64,000 bases of DNA from Spirochaetota bacterium. Its GTDB lineage: Bacteria; Spirochaetota; UBA4802; JAKQUI01. Location: positions 264,417 through 328,416 of the forward strand of contig JAKQUI010000003.1 of the NCBI GenBank assembly GCA_029562645.1, read 5' to 3'. Positions 56,891 through 64,000 of this stretch are shown piece after piece. How positions within the stretch are numbered: the stretch's first letter is position 1; every line of letters begins with the position of its first letter. Below the pieces are notes generated by a model. That model searched no databases. It was given only the letters and a program-made list of their open reading frames with translations, and was not told the DNA's origin. Made by a program: the position numbers and the translations under genes.

Positions 56891-57667
56891 TCAGGCCCAT
56901 ACCTTCCAGGGGGCCCTTTCGGCTTTCCACAGTCCTTCAAGCTCGTTTTTGTCCCGCAGCGTGTCCATCGGCTTCCAGAAACCGTGGTGCCGATAGGCCT
57001 TGAGGTTTCCCTCGGACGCGAGCCGCACAAGTGGTTCCCCTTCCCACAAGGTGGCGTCACCTTCGATGTAGTCGATGGCTGCAGGTTCAAGTACAAAAAA
57101 GCCGGCATTAACCCAACTGCCGCCGTCCTTCGGTTTTTCAATGAAAGAGGTGATCGTGTCGCCCTGGTTAATACTCAAGGCACCGAAGCGCCCCGACGGC
57201 TGCACTGCCGAGAGCGTCGCTATCGCGCCATGCGCTTTGTGGAACGCGATCAGCTTCCCAATGTCGATATCGCTCACGCCGTCGCCATAGGTCATCATAA
57301 ATGTCTCGTCGCCGACATATTTTCGCACGCGCTTCAGCCGACCGCCCGTCATAGTATCCATTCCGGTGTCAACTAATGTCACCCGCCAGGGCTCCGCGGT
57401 GTGGGAATGGATGACGCGCTCGTTGTTGTTGGCAAAATCAAACGTCACGTCCGCTTGATGAAGATAGTAATGGTAAAAGTACTCCTTGATGATGTACGCC
57501 TTATACCCGCAACAGACAATGAAATCGTTAAACCCGTAATGCGAATACAACTTCATGATGTGCCACAGGACCGGCTTCCCACCGATCTCTATCATCGGCT
57601 TGGGCTTAAAGTCCGATTCCTCGCTAATTCTTGTACCAAAACCTCCGGCCAATAATACTACTTTCAT
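56891..57667 (-). CDS. rfbF: Glucose-1-phosphate cytidylyltransferase
   Basis: Forms CDP-glucose from CTP and glucose 1-phosphate. The 258 residues begin MKVVLLAGGFGTRISEES, then KPKPMIEIGGKPVLWHIMK and YSHYGFNDFIVCCGYKAY, diagnostic for RfbF. I chose ATG 57667 because AGGA lies 7 nt before it and the longer frame adds codons that resemble the end of the gene to the right. Confidence 0.95.
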   Translation of the reverse strand: MKVVLLAGGFGTRISEESDFKPKPMIEIGGKPVLWHIMKLYSHYGFNDFIVCCGYKAYIIKEYFYHYYLHQADVTFDFANNNERVIHSHTAEPWRVTLVDTGMDTMTGGRLKRVRKYVGDETFMMTYGDGVSDIDIGKLIAFHKAHGAIATLSAVQPSGRFGALSINQGDTITSFIEKPKDGGSWVNAGFFVLEPAAIDYIEGDATLWEGEPLVRLASEGNLKAYRHHGFWKPMDTLRDKNELEGLWKAERAPWKVWA

Positions 57668-57693
57668 TTTATTCCTCGTGAGAAAAACAAGCT

Positions 57694-58743
57694 TCAGCAA
57701 AAAGAGTCTTCAACAATTTCCTCGATAATAGTATTCATGAAACAATCTATTGAAAACGGATACGACATCTGTGAGCCGATAAATTCTCTTATCGAATCGA
57801 TATAGCGACCATATTCCTCAACCGTCATTGTTTTTATATACTTATACAATGATTCCATGTTTTTGAAATTTCGTTTATCGATAAAACAATCCGATGGAAT
57901 ATGATCAGCAACATTTCCCGCCCCCCAGTAAATGGGTATACAGGCAGCAAAAAAGCAATCAAAGACTTTCTCCGTTATATATCCAGGTACATCCCGAGCG
58001 TTTTCGTAGCATATTGAAAATTTGTATTCTGATAAAATCGGATGCTTGCGAACTACCGCCCCTCGGTACGAAGGATATTTCACACGGAATAAATTATTTA
58101 CAAATTTCAACTTACCAACAAGTTTTTTTACCTTATACGGTAAGCGAGGGAGGCAAATTTCCGAATCCCATCCTCCACCATACAGGTCAAAATCTCCCGG
58201 ATGATATTTTTCAAACCATCGTATGGCGGCAATACGTTCCGAATAAAGCTCCAGGGGATGATCAATAATCTTATTCCCGGCGATCATCGCACAGAGTCTC
58301 ACCTTCCTGGAGGAAACAACGTCGATTTGCCTTGGCAAATCAAAACAATAATTCATCTTAAAATACTTTTTATTATCAACCAGTGAATCATTGTACGTAA
58401 ATATCTTTTTAAATGATTGATGCAAAGAATAATTTTGGTTTTCCGAGTTGATGATTTCGCTTTCACATATTATTAAATACGCAGGTTTTTTACTATCACA
58501 GGCATAAGCCAGATAGGGATTATGTCTGTGAGGCATATCTAAAAAAATAAACTTATCAATATTGTCAATTTTTACAGTATCGGGTGTGCATAATAAAATT
58601 CCACGTTTTTCGAGATAATTTTTCAATTTAATCCATGGCAACAATAAATCATCTCCAATAGCCACATTGGGATTATTGAAAAGATAATTCCCCGTTGTCA
58701 GCTCCGAATATATATTACTGACTGCGATTACCAAAGCCCACAC
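57694..58743 (-). CDS. GT10-family (alpha-1,3-fucosyltransferase-like) glycosyltransferase
   Basis: A 349-residue transferase whose C-terminal half has the GT10 signature: FKFSICYENARDVPGYITEK followed by VFDCFFAACIPIYWGAGNV. The start on GTG at 58743 is uncertain. AT-rich, like genes to its right and unlike rfbF to its left, so a composition boundary lies near 57.7 kb. A fucose or other deoxy sugar is a likely donor, but no GDP-fucose synthesis genes are certain here. Confidence 0.85.
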   Translation of the reverse strand: MWALVIAVSNIYSELTTGNYLFNNPNVAIGDDLLLPWIKLKNYLEKRGILLCTPDTVKIDNIDKFIFLDMPHRHNPYLAYACDSKKPAYLIICESEIINSENQNYSLHQSFKKIFTYNDSLVDNKKYFKMNYCFDLPRQIDVVSSRKVRLCAMIAGNKIIDHPLELYSERIAAIRWFEKYHPGDFDLYGGGWDSEICLPRLPYKVKKLVGKLKFVNNLFRVKYPSYRGAVVRKHPILSEYKFSICYENARDVPGYITEKVFDCFFAACIPIYWGAGNVADHIPSDCFIDKRNFKNMESLYKYIKTMTVEEYGRYIDSIREFIGSQMSYPFSIDCFMNTIIEEIVEDSFC

Positions 58744-58789
58744 TCTAATGCTTCACATAAAATGATGAAACCGCCCGCTTCTGCATTTA

Positions 58790-59536
58790 TTATCTATCCA
58801 TATCCAAGAAAATACCATTCGTTCCATTATAATACACAAGCAGATAGTTTTTATCCTTCAAAAAGGCCACGATCGGTTGTCCATTGATATTAATTTCGAC
58901 TATCAATATATAAGGCCGATATTTAACCCAATCATTGCTCTTAAGCACATCGAGATCCGCCCCTTCCACATCAACGGACATAAAATCAATCGATCGCTTC
59001 AACACGTACTTACTGAAAACCACGGCCAAGGGCATCACAGATACTTTGACTGATGAACTTAATACCGCTCCATAGATTTGTGACATTTTCCGCACCAACT
59101 CTTCGTTAAATGAAGACAACGTATTTGCCGATGACTGAAAAAAGTCTTTTACCCCATACTCGTTCGCGATGCCAATCCACAAGTTAATATCCCTGTTTCT
59201 AACCTGGCATAGTTTTTCATACAGCGATGGTTCAGGTTCAATATTAATACCATGCCATCCACGCAAATAAAACCGTTTTGTGTTGCTTAAACAATCAGGG
59301 TCATTCGCACCAACATCAACATAGAAGCCCTTTTTTTTACACCCCAACAATGCATCGACAACCAAATCTTCACCGTATTGGCTATACGATTTCGCCACCA
59401 GACTATCAACAAATGGATTAAATACGCTTTCGTTAACGTTATCTACCGGAGTGGTTGTTTTAAGCTTTTTCGCGATTTTTAACATTACTGGAGGAATGAA
59501 ATTATCAACAAACGCCTTTACTATCATTTTTACCAT
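58790..59536 (-). CDS. FkbM-family methyltransferase
   Basis: SAM-dependent O-methyltransferase with QYGEDLVVDALLGCKKKGFY then VDVGANDPDCLSNTKRFYLR and FMSVDVEGADLDVLKSNDW. I use the ATG at 59534-59536, because AGGGA lies 6-7 nt before it and this avoids a 22 bp overlap with wzt. It probably methylates a sugar of the polysaccharide. Wzt carries a C-terminal domain that can recognise such terminal groups. Confidence 0.88.
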   Translation of the reverse strand: MVKMIVKAFVDNFIPPVMLKIAKKLKTTTPVDNVNESVFNPFVDSLVAKSYSQYGEDLVVDALLGCKKKGFYVDVGANDPDCLSNTKRFYLRGWHGINIEPEPSLYEKLCQVRNRDINLWIGIANEYGVKDFFQSSANTLSSFNEELVRKMSQIYGAVLSSSVKVSVMPLAVVFSKYVLKRSIDFMSVDVEGADLDVLKSNDWVKYRPYILIVEININGQPIVAFLKDKNYLLVYYNGTNGIFLDMDR

Positions 59537-59550
59537 TATTTTCCCTGATC

Positions 59551-60888
59551 TTATTGAGTTTGTATTTCCCATTTCAGTACTGGAACAATCGTACCCGGTC
59601 TTGAACCACCGGTAAAGGGGTGATGCGTTTCATTATGCTTTGTCCCTTTATCCAGGTCTCTGACAAAAGAAAACTTAAGTCGCTGTCCCGAATCGGGCAA
59701 TAAAATCCACCCCTTGTGATAAATAGCACATGATAATTCGATCGAATAATTCTTATTCGCAAGTAGATGAACAGGGAAAGGAATAATAATTTTTTTCTTT
59801 CCGGGGACAAGCTTTTCTTTGTTATAATCTCCATCATCGTGAATATCAGATACAAAAAGTATAGAATTATCGTCGTTGTAAACGGATAATAAAAATACTA
59901 AATCTGGTTCTTTGCATAAAATATCAGCCTCAACAACAACCTTATAGTCTCTGCTATTAAACAAGGTTCCCGCTGGAATAATTCCCTCAACATCTTCAAC
60001 ATAATAACGAGATACCTTTACAATATTTGAAAATGGATACTCGGATTTGGGGCTTGTCCAAATCATTTTTTCCGGAGAGTTCTCCGATGCATCCATTAAA
60101 TACTTGTCTATTGCACTCTGGACATCTCCATAAAATGATATCTTACCTTTTTCTATTAACACTCCCTTAGAGCACAATGAGCTTATTGCAGACATATTAT
60201 GGCTAACAAATAAAACAGTTCTTCCTTCAGCCGTACTAACGTTTTTCATTTTCCCGAGACATTTCTTCTGGAATTGTGCGTCACCAACAGCAAGAACTTC
60301 ATCAACAATTAGAATATCCGGTTCCAGATGCGCTGCAACAGCAAAGGCCAAACGAACATACATTCCACTTGAATACCGCTTTACCGGGGTATCAAGAAAA
60401 CTATCAACCTCCGCGAAACTTACAATTTCATCAAACTTTTTACTAATTTCCGACTTTCTCATTCCAAATATGGCACCGTTAAGATAGATATTTTCACGTC
60501 CTGTCAATTCAGGATGAAAACCAGTACCAACTTCCAAAAGACTGGACATCCGACCACGAATTCTCACCACCCCGGTTGAAGGTGCTGTAATCCGTGAAAG
60601 TATTTTAAGTAATGTCGATTTTCCAGCACCATTTCTTCCAATTATTCCAATAATATCTCCTTTTCCTATCTCGAAAGATATATCTCTTAGGGCCCAAAAC
60701 CGTTCACCATCGTACAACTCTCCGTCATTTTTTCGATCTACTTTTGCTTGAAATGGGGCATTTGGATCATCCTTTCCGAGAAGTCGCGCTATCCATCTTT
60801 GCATATCCTTATAGAGCATATTATGATTGATTATCCCCAATCGATAGGCTTTTGAAAGCTTTTCAACTTGAATAGCCGTATTTGACAT
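59551..60888 (-). CDS. wzt: ABC exporter ATPase for polysaccharide, with Wzt-type C-terminal domain
   Basis: ATPase of an O-antigen exporter. Residues 1 to about 250 are the nucleotide-binding domain (Walker A GRNGAGKST, signature RYSSGMYVRLAFAVA, Walker B DILIVDEVLAVGD). Residues about 265-445 form the beta-sandwich that in Wzt binds the modified end of the chain. The upstream gene encodes the matching permease, 84 bp away. This shows the ABC transporter-dependent, not the Wzx/Wzy, pathway. Confidence 0.94.
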   Translation of the reverse strand: MSNTAIQVEKLSKAYRLGIINHNMLYKDMQRWIARLLGKDDPNAPFQAKVDRKNDGELYDGERFWALRDISFEIGKGDIIGIIGRNGAGKSTLLKILSRITAPSTGVVRIRGRMSSLLEVGTGFHPELTGRENIYLNGAIFGMRKSEISKKFDEIVSFAEVDSFLDTPVKRYSSGMYVRLAFAVAAHLEPDILIVDEVLAVGDAQFQKKCLGKMKNVSTAEGRTVLFVSHNMSAISSLCSKGVLIEKGKISFYGDVQSAIDKYLMDASENSPEKMIWTSPKSEYPFSNIVKVSRYYVEDVEGIIPAGTLFNSRDYKVVVEADILCKEPDLVFLLSVYNDDNSILFVSDIHDDGDYNKEKLVPGKKKIIIPFPVHLLANKNYSIELSCAIYHKGWILLPDSGQRLKFSFVRDLDKGTKHNETHHPFTGGSRPGTIVPVLKWEIQTQ

Positions 60889-60972
60889 GTCAATAATCCC
60901 AACCTGATCAGCGAACCCGCTGTTATTCTAAGACAAAAAGATACTTTATAACTAATAATGATGATAGCAGTT

Positions 60973-61830
60973 TCAGACCGTATCCATAAAGTTTTTTTCA
61001 ATTCTACTAAAAACAATAACACCTATTACTAAAATCAATATAATTATGCCTATACTTGATAAAATGTGGGACATTGTTACACCTCCGACACCTAAAAAAG
61101 CGAACCTGAAAGACTCAACAATTGACGCGACAGGGTTAAGGTAATACAACCATTGCCACTGTTGAGGTATCTGCGACAGAGGATATACAATCGGCGTACC
61201 ATACATCCATAGCTGCACTCCAAATGTCGCCAAATATGCCAAATCACGGTATTTAGTCGTAAGTGAAGAGATAAGAATACCCGTACCAAGTCCCAATGCC
61301 GCCATTTCTAAAAGTAACAATGGAATGGCCAGCACCCAAAGATTTGGTTGAATAGCGGCTCCTGCCAGATAATAATAAAACAAAACCCCCATGAAAAGCA
61401 AAAATTGTATTAAGAAACTGATCATGTTCGTTATCACGACTCCAATTGACACTGTTAGTCTTGGAAAGTAAACTTTTCCGAATAAACCTGCATTTGATAC
61501 AAACGTATCCGATGTTTTCACCAAACAACTAGAGAAATAATTCCAACACACGATTCCGGAAAGATAAAACAACGCATGGGGCACACCATCAGTTGGAATT
61601 TTCGCCACCTTGCCGAATATTATTGTAAACACTAGTGTTGAGAATAATGGCTGGATGAGAAACCAAAGAGGCCCCAAGATAGTTTGCTTGTAGACAGAAA
61701 CGAAATCTCTTCTGACAAAAAGCATGACAAGGTCACGATATTTCCATACCTCACTCATGCTTATATCGAACCAACCAGTTTTCGACTGAATTATGGTTGA
61801 CCATTGAGTAGTGTTATTTGTTTTTTCCAT
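60973..61830 (-). CDS. wzm: ABC-2 type polysaccharide export permease
   Basis: A 285-residue inner-membrane permease with six hydrophobic segments and the family start MSEVWKYRDLVMLFVRRDFV then YKQTILGPLWFLIQPL. It pairs with the ATPase downstream to move the undecaprenyl-linked polysaccharide across the inner membrane. It lies 12 bp after the regulator-like gene. Confidence 0.94.
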   Translation of the reverse strand: MEKTNNTTQWSTIIQSKTGWFDISMSEVWKYRDLVMLFVRRDFVSVYKQTILGPLWFLIQPLFSTLVFTIIFGKVAKIPTDGVPHALFYLSGIVCWNYFSSCLVKTSDTFVSNAGLFGKVYFPRLTVSIGVVITNMISFLIQFLLFMGVLFYYYLAGAAIQPNLWVLAIPLLLLEMAALGLGTGILISSLTTKYRDLAYLATFGVQLWMYGTPIVYPLSQIPQQWQWLYYLNPVASIVESFRFAFLGVGGVTMSHILSSIGIIILILVIGVIVFSRIEKNFMDTV

Positions 61831-61842
61831 GATGTCTCATTA

Positions 61843-62391
61843 TTATATTTGAATCAAATTCTCTTCGCCCCAAATAATTACGACAGGCCCGGTAAATAGT
61901 TTACCCTTATAATTTAAATATTCCTCTGCATCAAAAACCAAGCTTCGAATTCTCCTTTGTATTATTCTTTCTGTCTTGATAATCAGATTCTGAAGGTAAT
62001 GATTATCAACGGTACCCACAATTACAATATCAATAACTCCCGAATCAATCCCTCGTGCATAATCGCCAGTAATGAATGCAAATTCAATTGATCCAAGTTT
62101 TGAGACAACCTGTTCTATCAATTGATCAATACCGATGTATTTCCGAACCACACTATGGATATCCTTGAAGAGTGGGTGTTGTTCATTTGCAGAATAAGTG
62201 ATGGTCCTCCCATTTGGTTTCGAAACAAGAAGTCCCGCATGGGTCAACCTGTTCAATTCCACCCTCACGGCATTGGTCGATTCCCCGAGTTCATCAGCAA
62301 GACTGCGCAAGTAAGACTCGGTATTGCTGTTTAGGAAAAATTTCAAGAGCAGTTTTACTCTTGTTTTTGATGTAATTAAAGATTCTAGCAA
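61843..62391 (-). CDS. Winged-helix protein with nucleotidyltransferase-like domain
   Basis: A 182-residue protein starting on TTG (62389-62391; family members begin MLES-like). Residues 1-70 form an ArsR-type winged helix (SYLRSLADELGESTNAVRVE, GLLVSKPNGR), and about 85-180 resemble a minimal nucleotidyltransferase domain (FAFITGDYARGIDSGVIDIV). Genes of this type often lead polysaccharide clusters. As first gene before wzm-wzt it may regulate the operon; an AT-rich inverted repeat lies upstream at 62474-62500. Confidence 0.78.
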   Translation of the reverse strand: MLESLITSKTRVKLLLKFFLNSNTESYLRSLADELGESTNAVRVELNRLTHAGLLVSKPNGRTITYSANEQHPLFKDIHSVVRKYIGIDQLIEQVVSKLGSIEFAFITGDYARGIDSGVIDIVIVGTVDNHYLQNLIIKTERIIQRRIRSLVFDAEEYLNYKGKLFTGPVVIIWGEENLIQI

Positions 62392-62473
62392 TTGACATTA
62401 TCAAAAAAAATGAAGAATAAATCCGAGTCAATAATTTACTCATAATACATGCGGTCGTCAATAAAAAACCATG

Positions 62474-62500
62474 TTATTATTGCAAAAAAGGCAATAATAA
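62474..62500. promoter_or_regulatory. AT-rich inverted repeat upstream of the export operon
   Basis: TTATTATTGC (62474-62483) and GCAATAATAA (62491-62500) are perfect 10-bp arms around a 7-nt loop, in the 174 bp gap before the winged-helix gene and after the GT-D stop. It may be an operator for the regulator or a terminator for the GT-D gene; the minus strand reads T6 about 7 nt after the stem. No decisive feature separates the two readings. Confidence 0.45.
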
Positions 62501-62565
62501 ATTTTCATTGATTTAGAACTGAAAATGATTACAAAAATATTAAAAATGATGGAAATTTCATAAAC

Positions 62566-63588
62566 TTACCAATAGCATCCACCCTCAATCGATGAGGAGT
62601 CACGCGGCCGCTCATCTTCGAGCGGATGCACCCAGTACTCGTTAAACATTCCAGAAAACGCAGGATTATCCCACCGTGCCCCAATGATGCCGAACATGAG
62701 TTGAAGCGCCCCGCCCACATGAACCGCCTTTTTGCCCATCCGTTTCACATGCGCCGCCAGGGGCAGTCCATATGCGCCACAGCCGATGAGCGCAATATCA
62801 AACCGCATTGATGAAATCCGTTTCTCCATGAAGGCAAGAGCTTCAAACCAGGTATCGAAATCCGGCTTCTCGCCGGCAATCGACTGGACCGCTTTCAAAG
62901 TTACCAGTTCAAAATCGGGAAGTATTTCTTTATTGGCAAATATTTTCGAATGGCGGGCATACTGACTTCTAATGCTTTTTTCAAACGGATGCACCACCAA
63001 AACTCGTTTCCCCCGCAGGGCGGCGCTCCATGGTGACGCATGCCGAAACGGCTCAAGGTCGTGCAGCATCACTAAAGCGGGATCGCGCATATACGGGAAC
63101 ACCTTCTTCTCCTTTTTCATCCACGAACCCAATACATCTATTTGTTTTACATCCTCCATCATGCGCTGGCTGAAACGCGCAAGTATTTCAGGCGTTGGCG
63201 GGAAGACGCCGGCGTTTAAATGCATATTCCTGAGAATAATATCGTCCCATACGATTTCTAGCAGGCTGCCTCTCCCTACGCCTAAATTCCGCCCCCACTT
63301 TTTCGGTCGCATGTGGTCCAGATAGTGGCACAGGCAATCCAGCTCGTTTGAGCCGAAACGGCAGATCATCGCGGGATCATCGTTCAGCAGCTTTTCTCGT
63401 ATGATGTCCGATGCTTGTTGGCCGGTATGCTGGACATATTTAAAATATCCGATTTCCGGCGAAAAGCGGTTTATCATCCTCCTGATCTGGTTTCGTACTT
63501 TTTTCAGTATCATATACCGCATCCAGAAGATATCGAGATTACCACGACCACATGCTAAACCCATTCGCTCGCGATATAGAAACGCCAT
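62566..63588 (-). CDS. GT-D fold glycosyltransferase
   Basis: A 340-residue protein of the GT-D (formerly DUF1792) group that transfers sugars in polysaccharide or adhesin glycosylation. It shows AMICRFGSNELDCLCHYLDH, VVHPFEKSIRSQYARH, FDIALIGCGAYGLPLAAHVK and the characteristic last residues EGGCYW. ATG at 63588 or an internal Met about 22 or 26 residues later could be used. More GC-rich than the export genes to its left. Confidence 0.85.
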   Translation of the reverse strand: MAFLYRERMGLACGRGNLDIFWMRYMILKKVRNQIRRMINRFSPEIGYFKYVQHTGQQASDIIREKLLNDDPAMICRFGSNELDCLCHYLDHMRPKKWGRNLGVGRGSLLEIVWDDIILRNMHLNAGVFPPTPEILARFSQRMMEDVKQIDVLGSWMKKEKKVFPYMRDPALVMLHDLEPFRHASPWSAALRGKRVLVVHPFEKSIRSQYARHSKIFANKEILPDFELVTLKAVQSIAGEKPDFDTWFEALAFMEKRISSMRFDIALIGCGAYGLPLAAHVKRMGKKAVHVGGALQLMFGIIGARWDNPAFSGMFNEYWVHPLEDERPRDSSSIEGGCYW

Positions 63589-63864
63589 CGGTTACGGAAC
63601 GTCTCGCCATCCAAAACGTCCAACGACATTCGATGCGGCTCCATCTATTAAAACGACATGTGCCCATAGAAAGTGCTATTACCCGCTTCACTCAACCCAT
63701 CAAGTCCCAATGAAGCGATAGTCATGTTGGCGCGGGGTGGCTATCGCTTAAGCTCAGCTATATAATTTGTAGTATGAAAGGACTCGAGTATTTCAGAATA
63801 CTCTTTGATTTCATAAATCCCATCTTTCATTATTCGATATAAAATATACTTATCTTTAAGGTAA

Positions 63865-64000
63865 CTATTCAGCACTTTGAGGCATAAATGGCCTGTTTTC
63901 AAACAACCCCTGTAGTGCCCCAAATACCGGAACGCCATTTTTTTTCACGGTAGAAATATACCCGCGTATTCGAGCAAAAAACATACCGCCTTCGCTGCTT
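63865..64000 (-). mobile_element. C-terminal end of an IS66-family transposase (partial)
   Basis: The frame open from the right edge to TAG at 63865-63867 reads ...GGMFFARIRGYISTVKKNG then PVFGALQGLFENRPFMPQSAE. This is the last part of IS66-type TnpC proteins, which end with IRSYISTxRKxG...FMP. The frame is open throughout 136 bases. It marks an insertion sequence, whole or broken, at the edge of the polysaccharide locus. No terminal repeat was identified in 63589-63864, which otherwise holds nothing I can name. Confidence 0.75.

Noticed and set aside
63741..63938. Minus-strand 65-codon frame near the right edge
   Set aside because: It overlaps the IS66 transposase tail in another frame. 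The transposase reading matches a known family, so this frame is a shadow.

Overview
The window is a bacterial chromosome segment of 64 kb, densely coding and mostly read from the minus strand. It is probably from an uncultured member of the Spirochaetota. That assignment is an inference from three things: a cytidylate kinase/ribosomal protein S1 fusion, a large polytopic membrane protein resembling the Leptospira LIC_10190 family, and a spirochaete-like signalling repertoire (large CheA, PP2C phosphatase, PilZ and STAS-like proteins). No rRNA is present to settle it.

Region 1 (1-18.8 kb, GC-rich, all minus) is a housekeeping block. In the direction of transcription it reads thrS, infC (apparently starting on a rare ATC codon), rpmI, rplT, an outer-membrane barrel, zapB-like, zapA, cheW, a very large CheA that carries a CheC-type phosphatase domain, cheB, cheY, scpA, scpB, pheA, a DAHP synthase, cmk-rpsA, a TPR membrane protein, rpmF and acpP.

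Region 2 (18.9-25.7 kb) holds a tRNA-Val with an unusual position 33, a Uma2-type nuclease fold protein, a response-regulator/PP2C phosphatase, two unrecognised proteins (one with a ribbon-helix-helix look), purM, a small ATPase and an ACP-like protein. A 14-15 bp palindrome (CCGATAGTTATCGGT) occurs seven times here, between and inside genes, and I did not find it elsewhere in the window. This is the most unusual signal I see.

Region 3 (25.7-33.1 kb) has a radical SAM protein, a plus-strand set PilZ / SiaB-like GHKL kinase / SiaC-like protein / TtcA-like PP-loop enzyme, then a phasin-like protein with UbiB, and a convergent acyl-CoA synthetase.

Region 4 (33.1-63.6 kb, all minus) is a surface-polysaccharide (O-antigen or capsule) locus exported by an ABC transporter (Wzm/Wzt). 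It is a mosaic. AT-rich blocks (about 36.2-46.3 and 57.7-62.5 kb) carry glycosyltransferases, a NodU-type carbamoyltransferase, an FkbM methyltransferase, the exporter and a regulator. A more GC-rich central block (46.3-57.7 kb) makes an unusual sugar: rfbF-rfbG-rfbH (CDP-4-keto-3,6-dideoxyhexose route), a NeuB-cupin fusion, a HAD phosphatase, a YerE-like TPP enzyme, a Nudix hydrolase and a reductase. One radical SAM gene is split by a probable frameshift at about 45.3 kb. The right edge holds the last codons of an IS66-type transposase.
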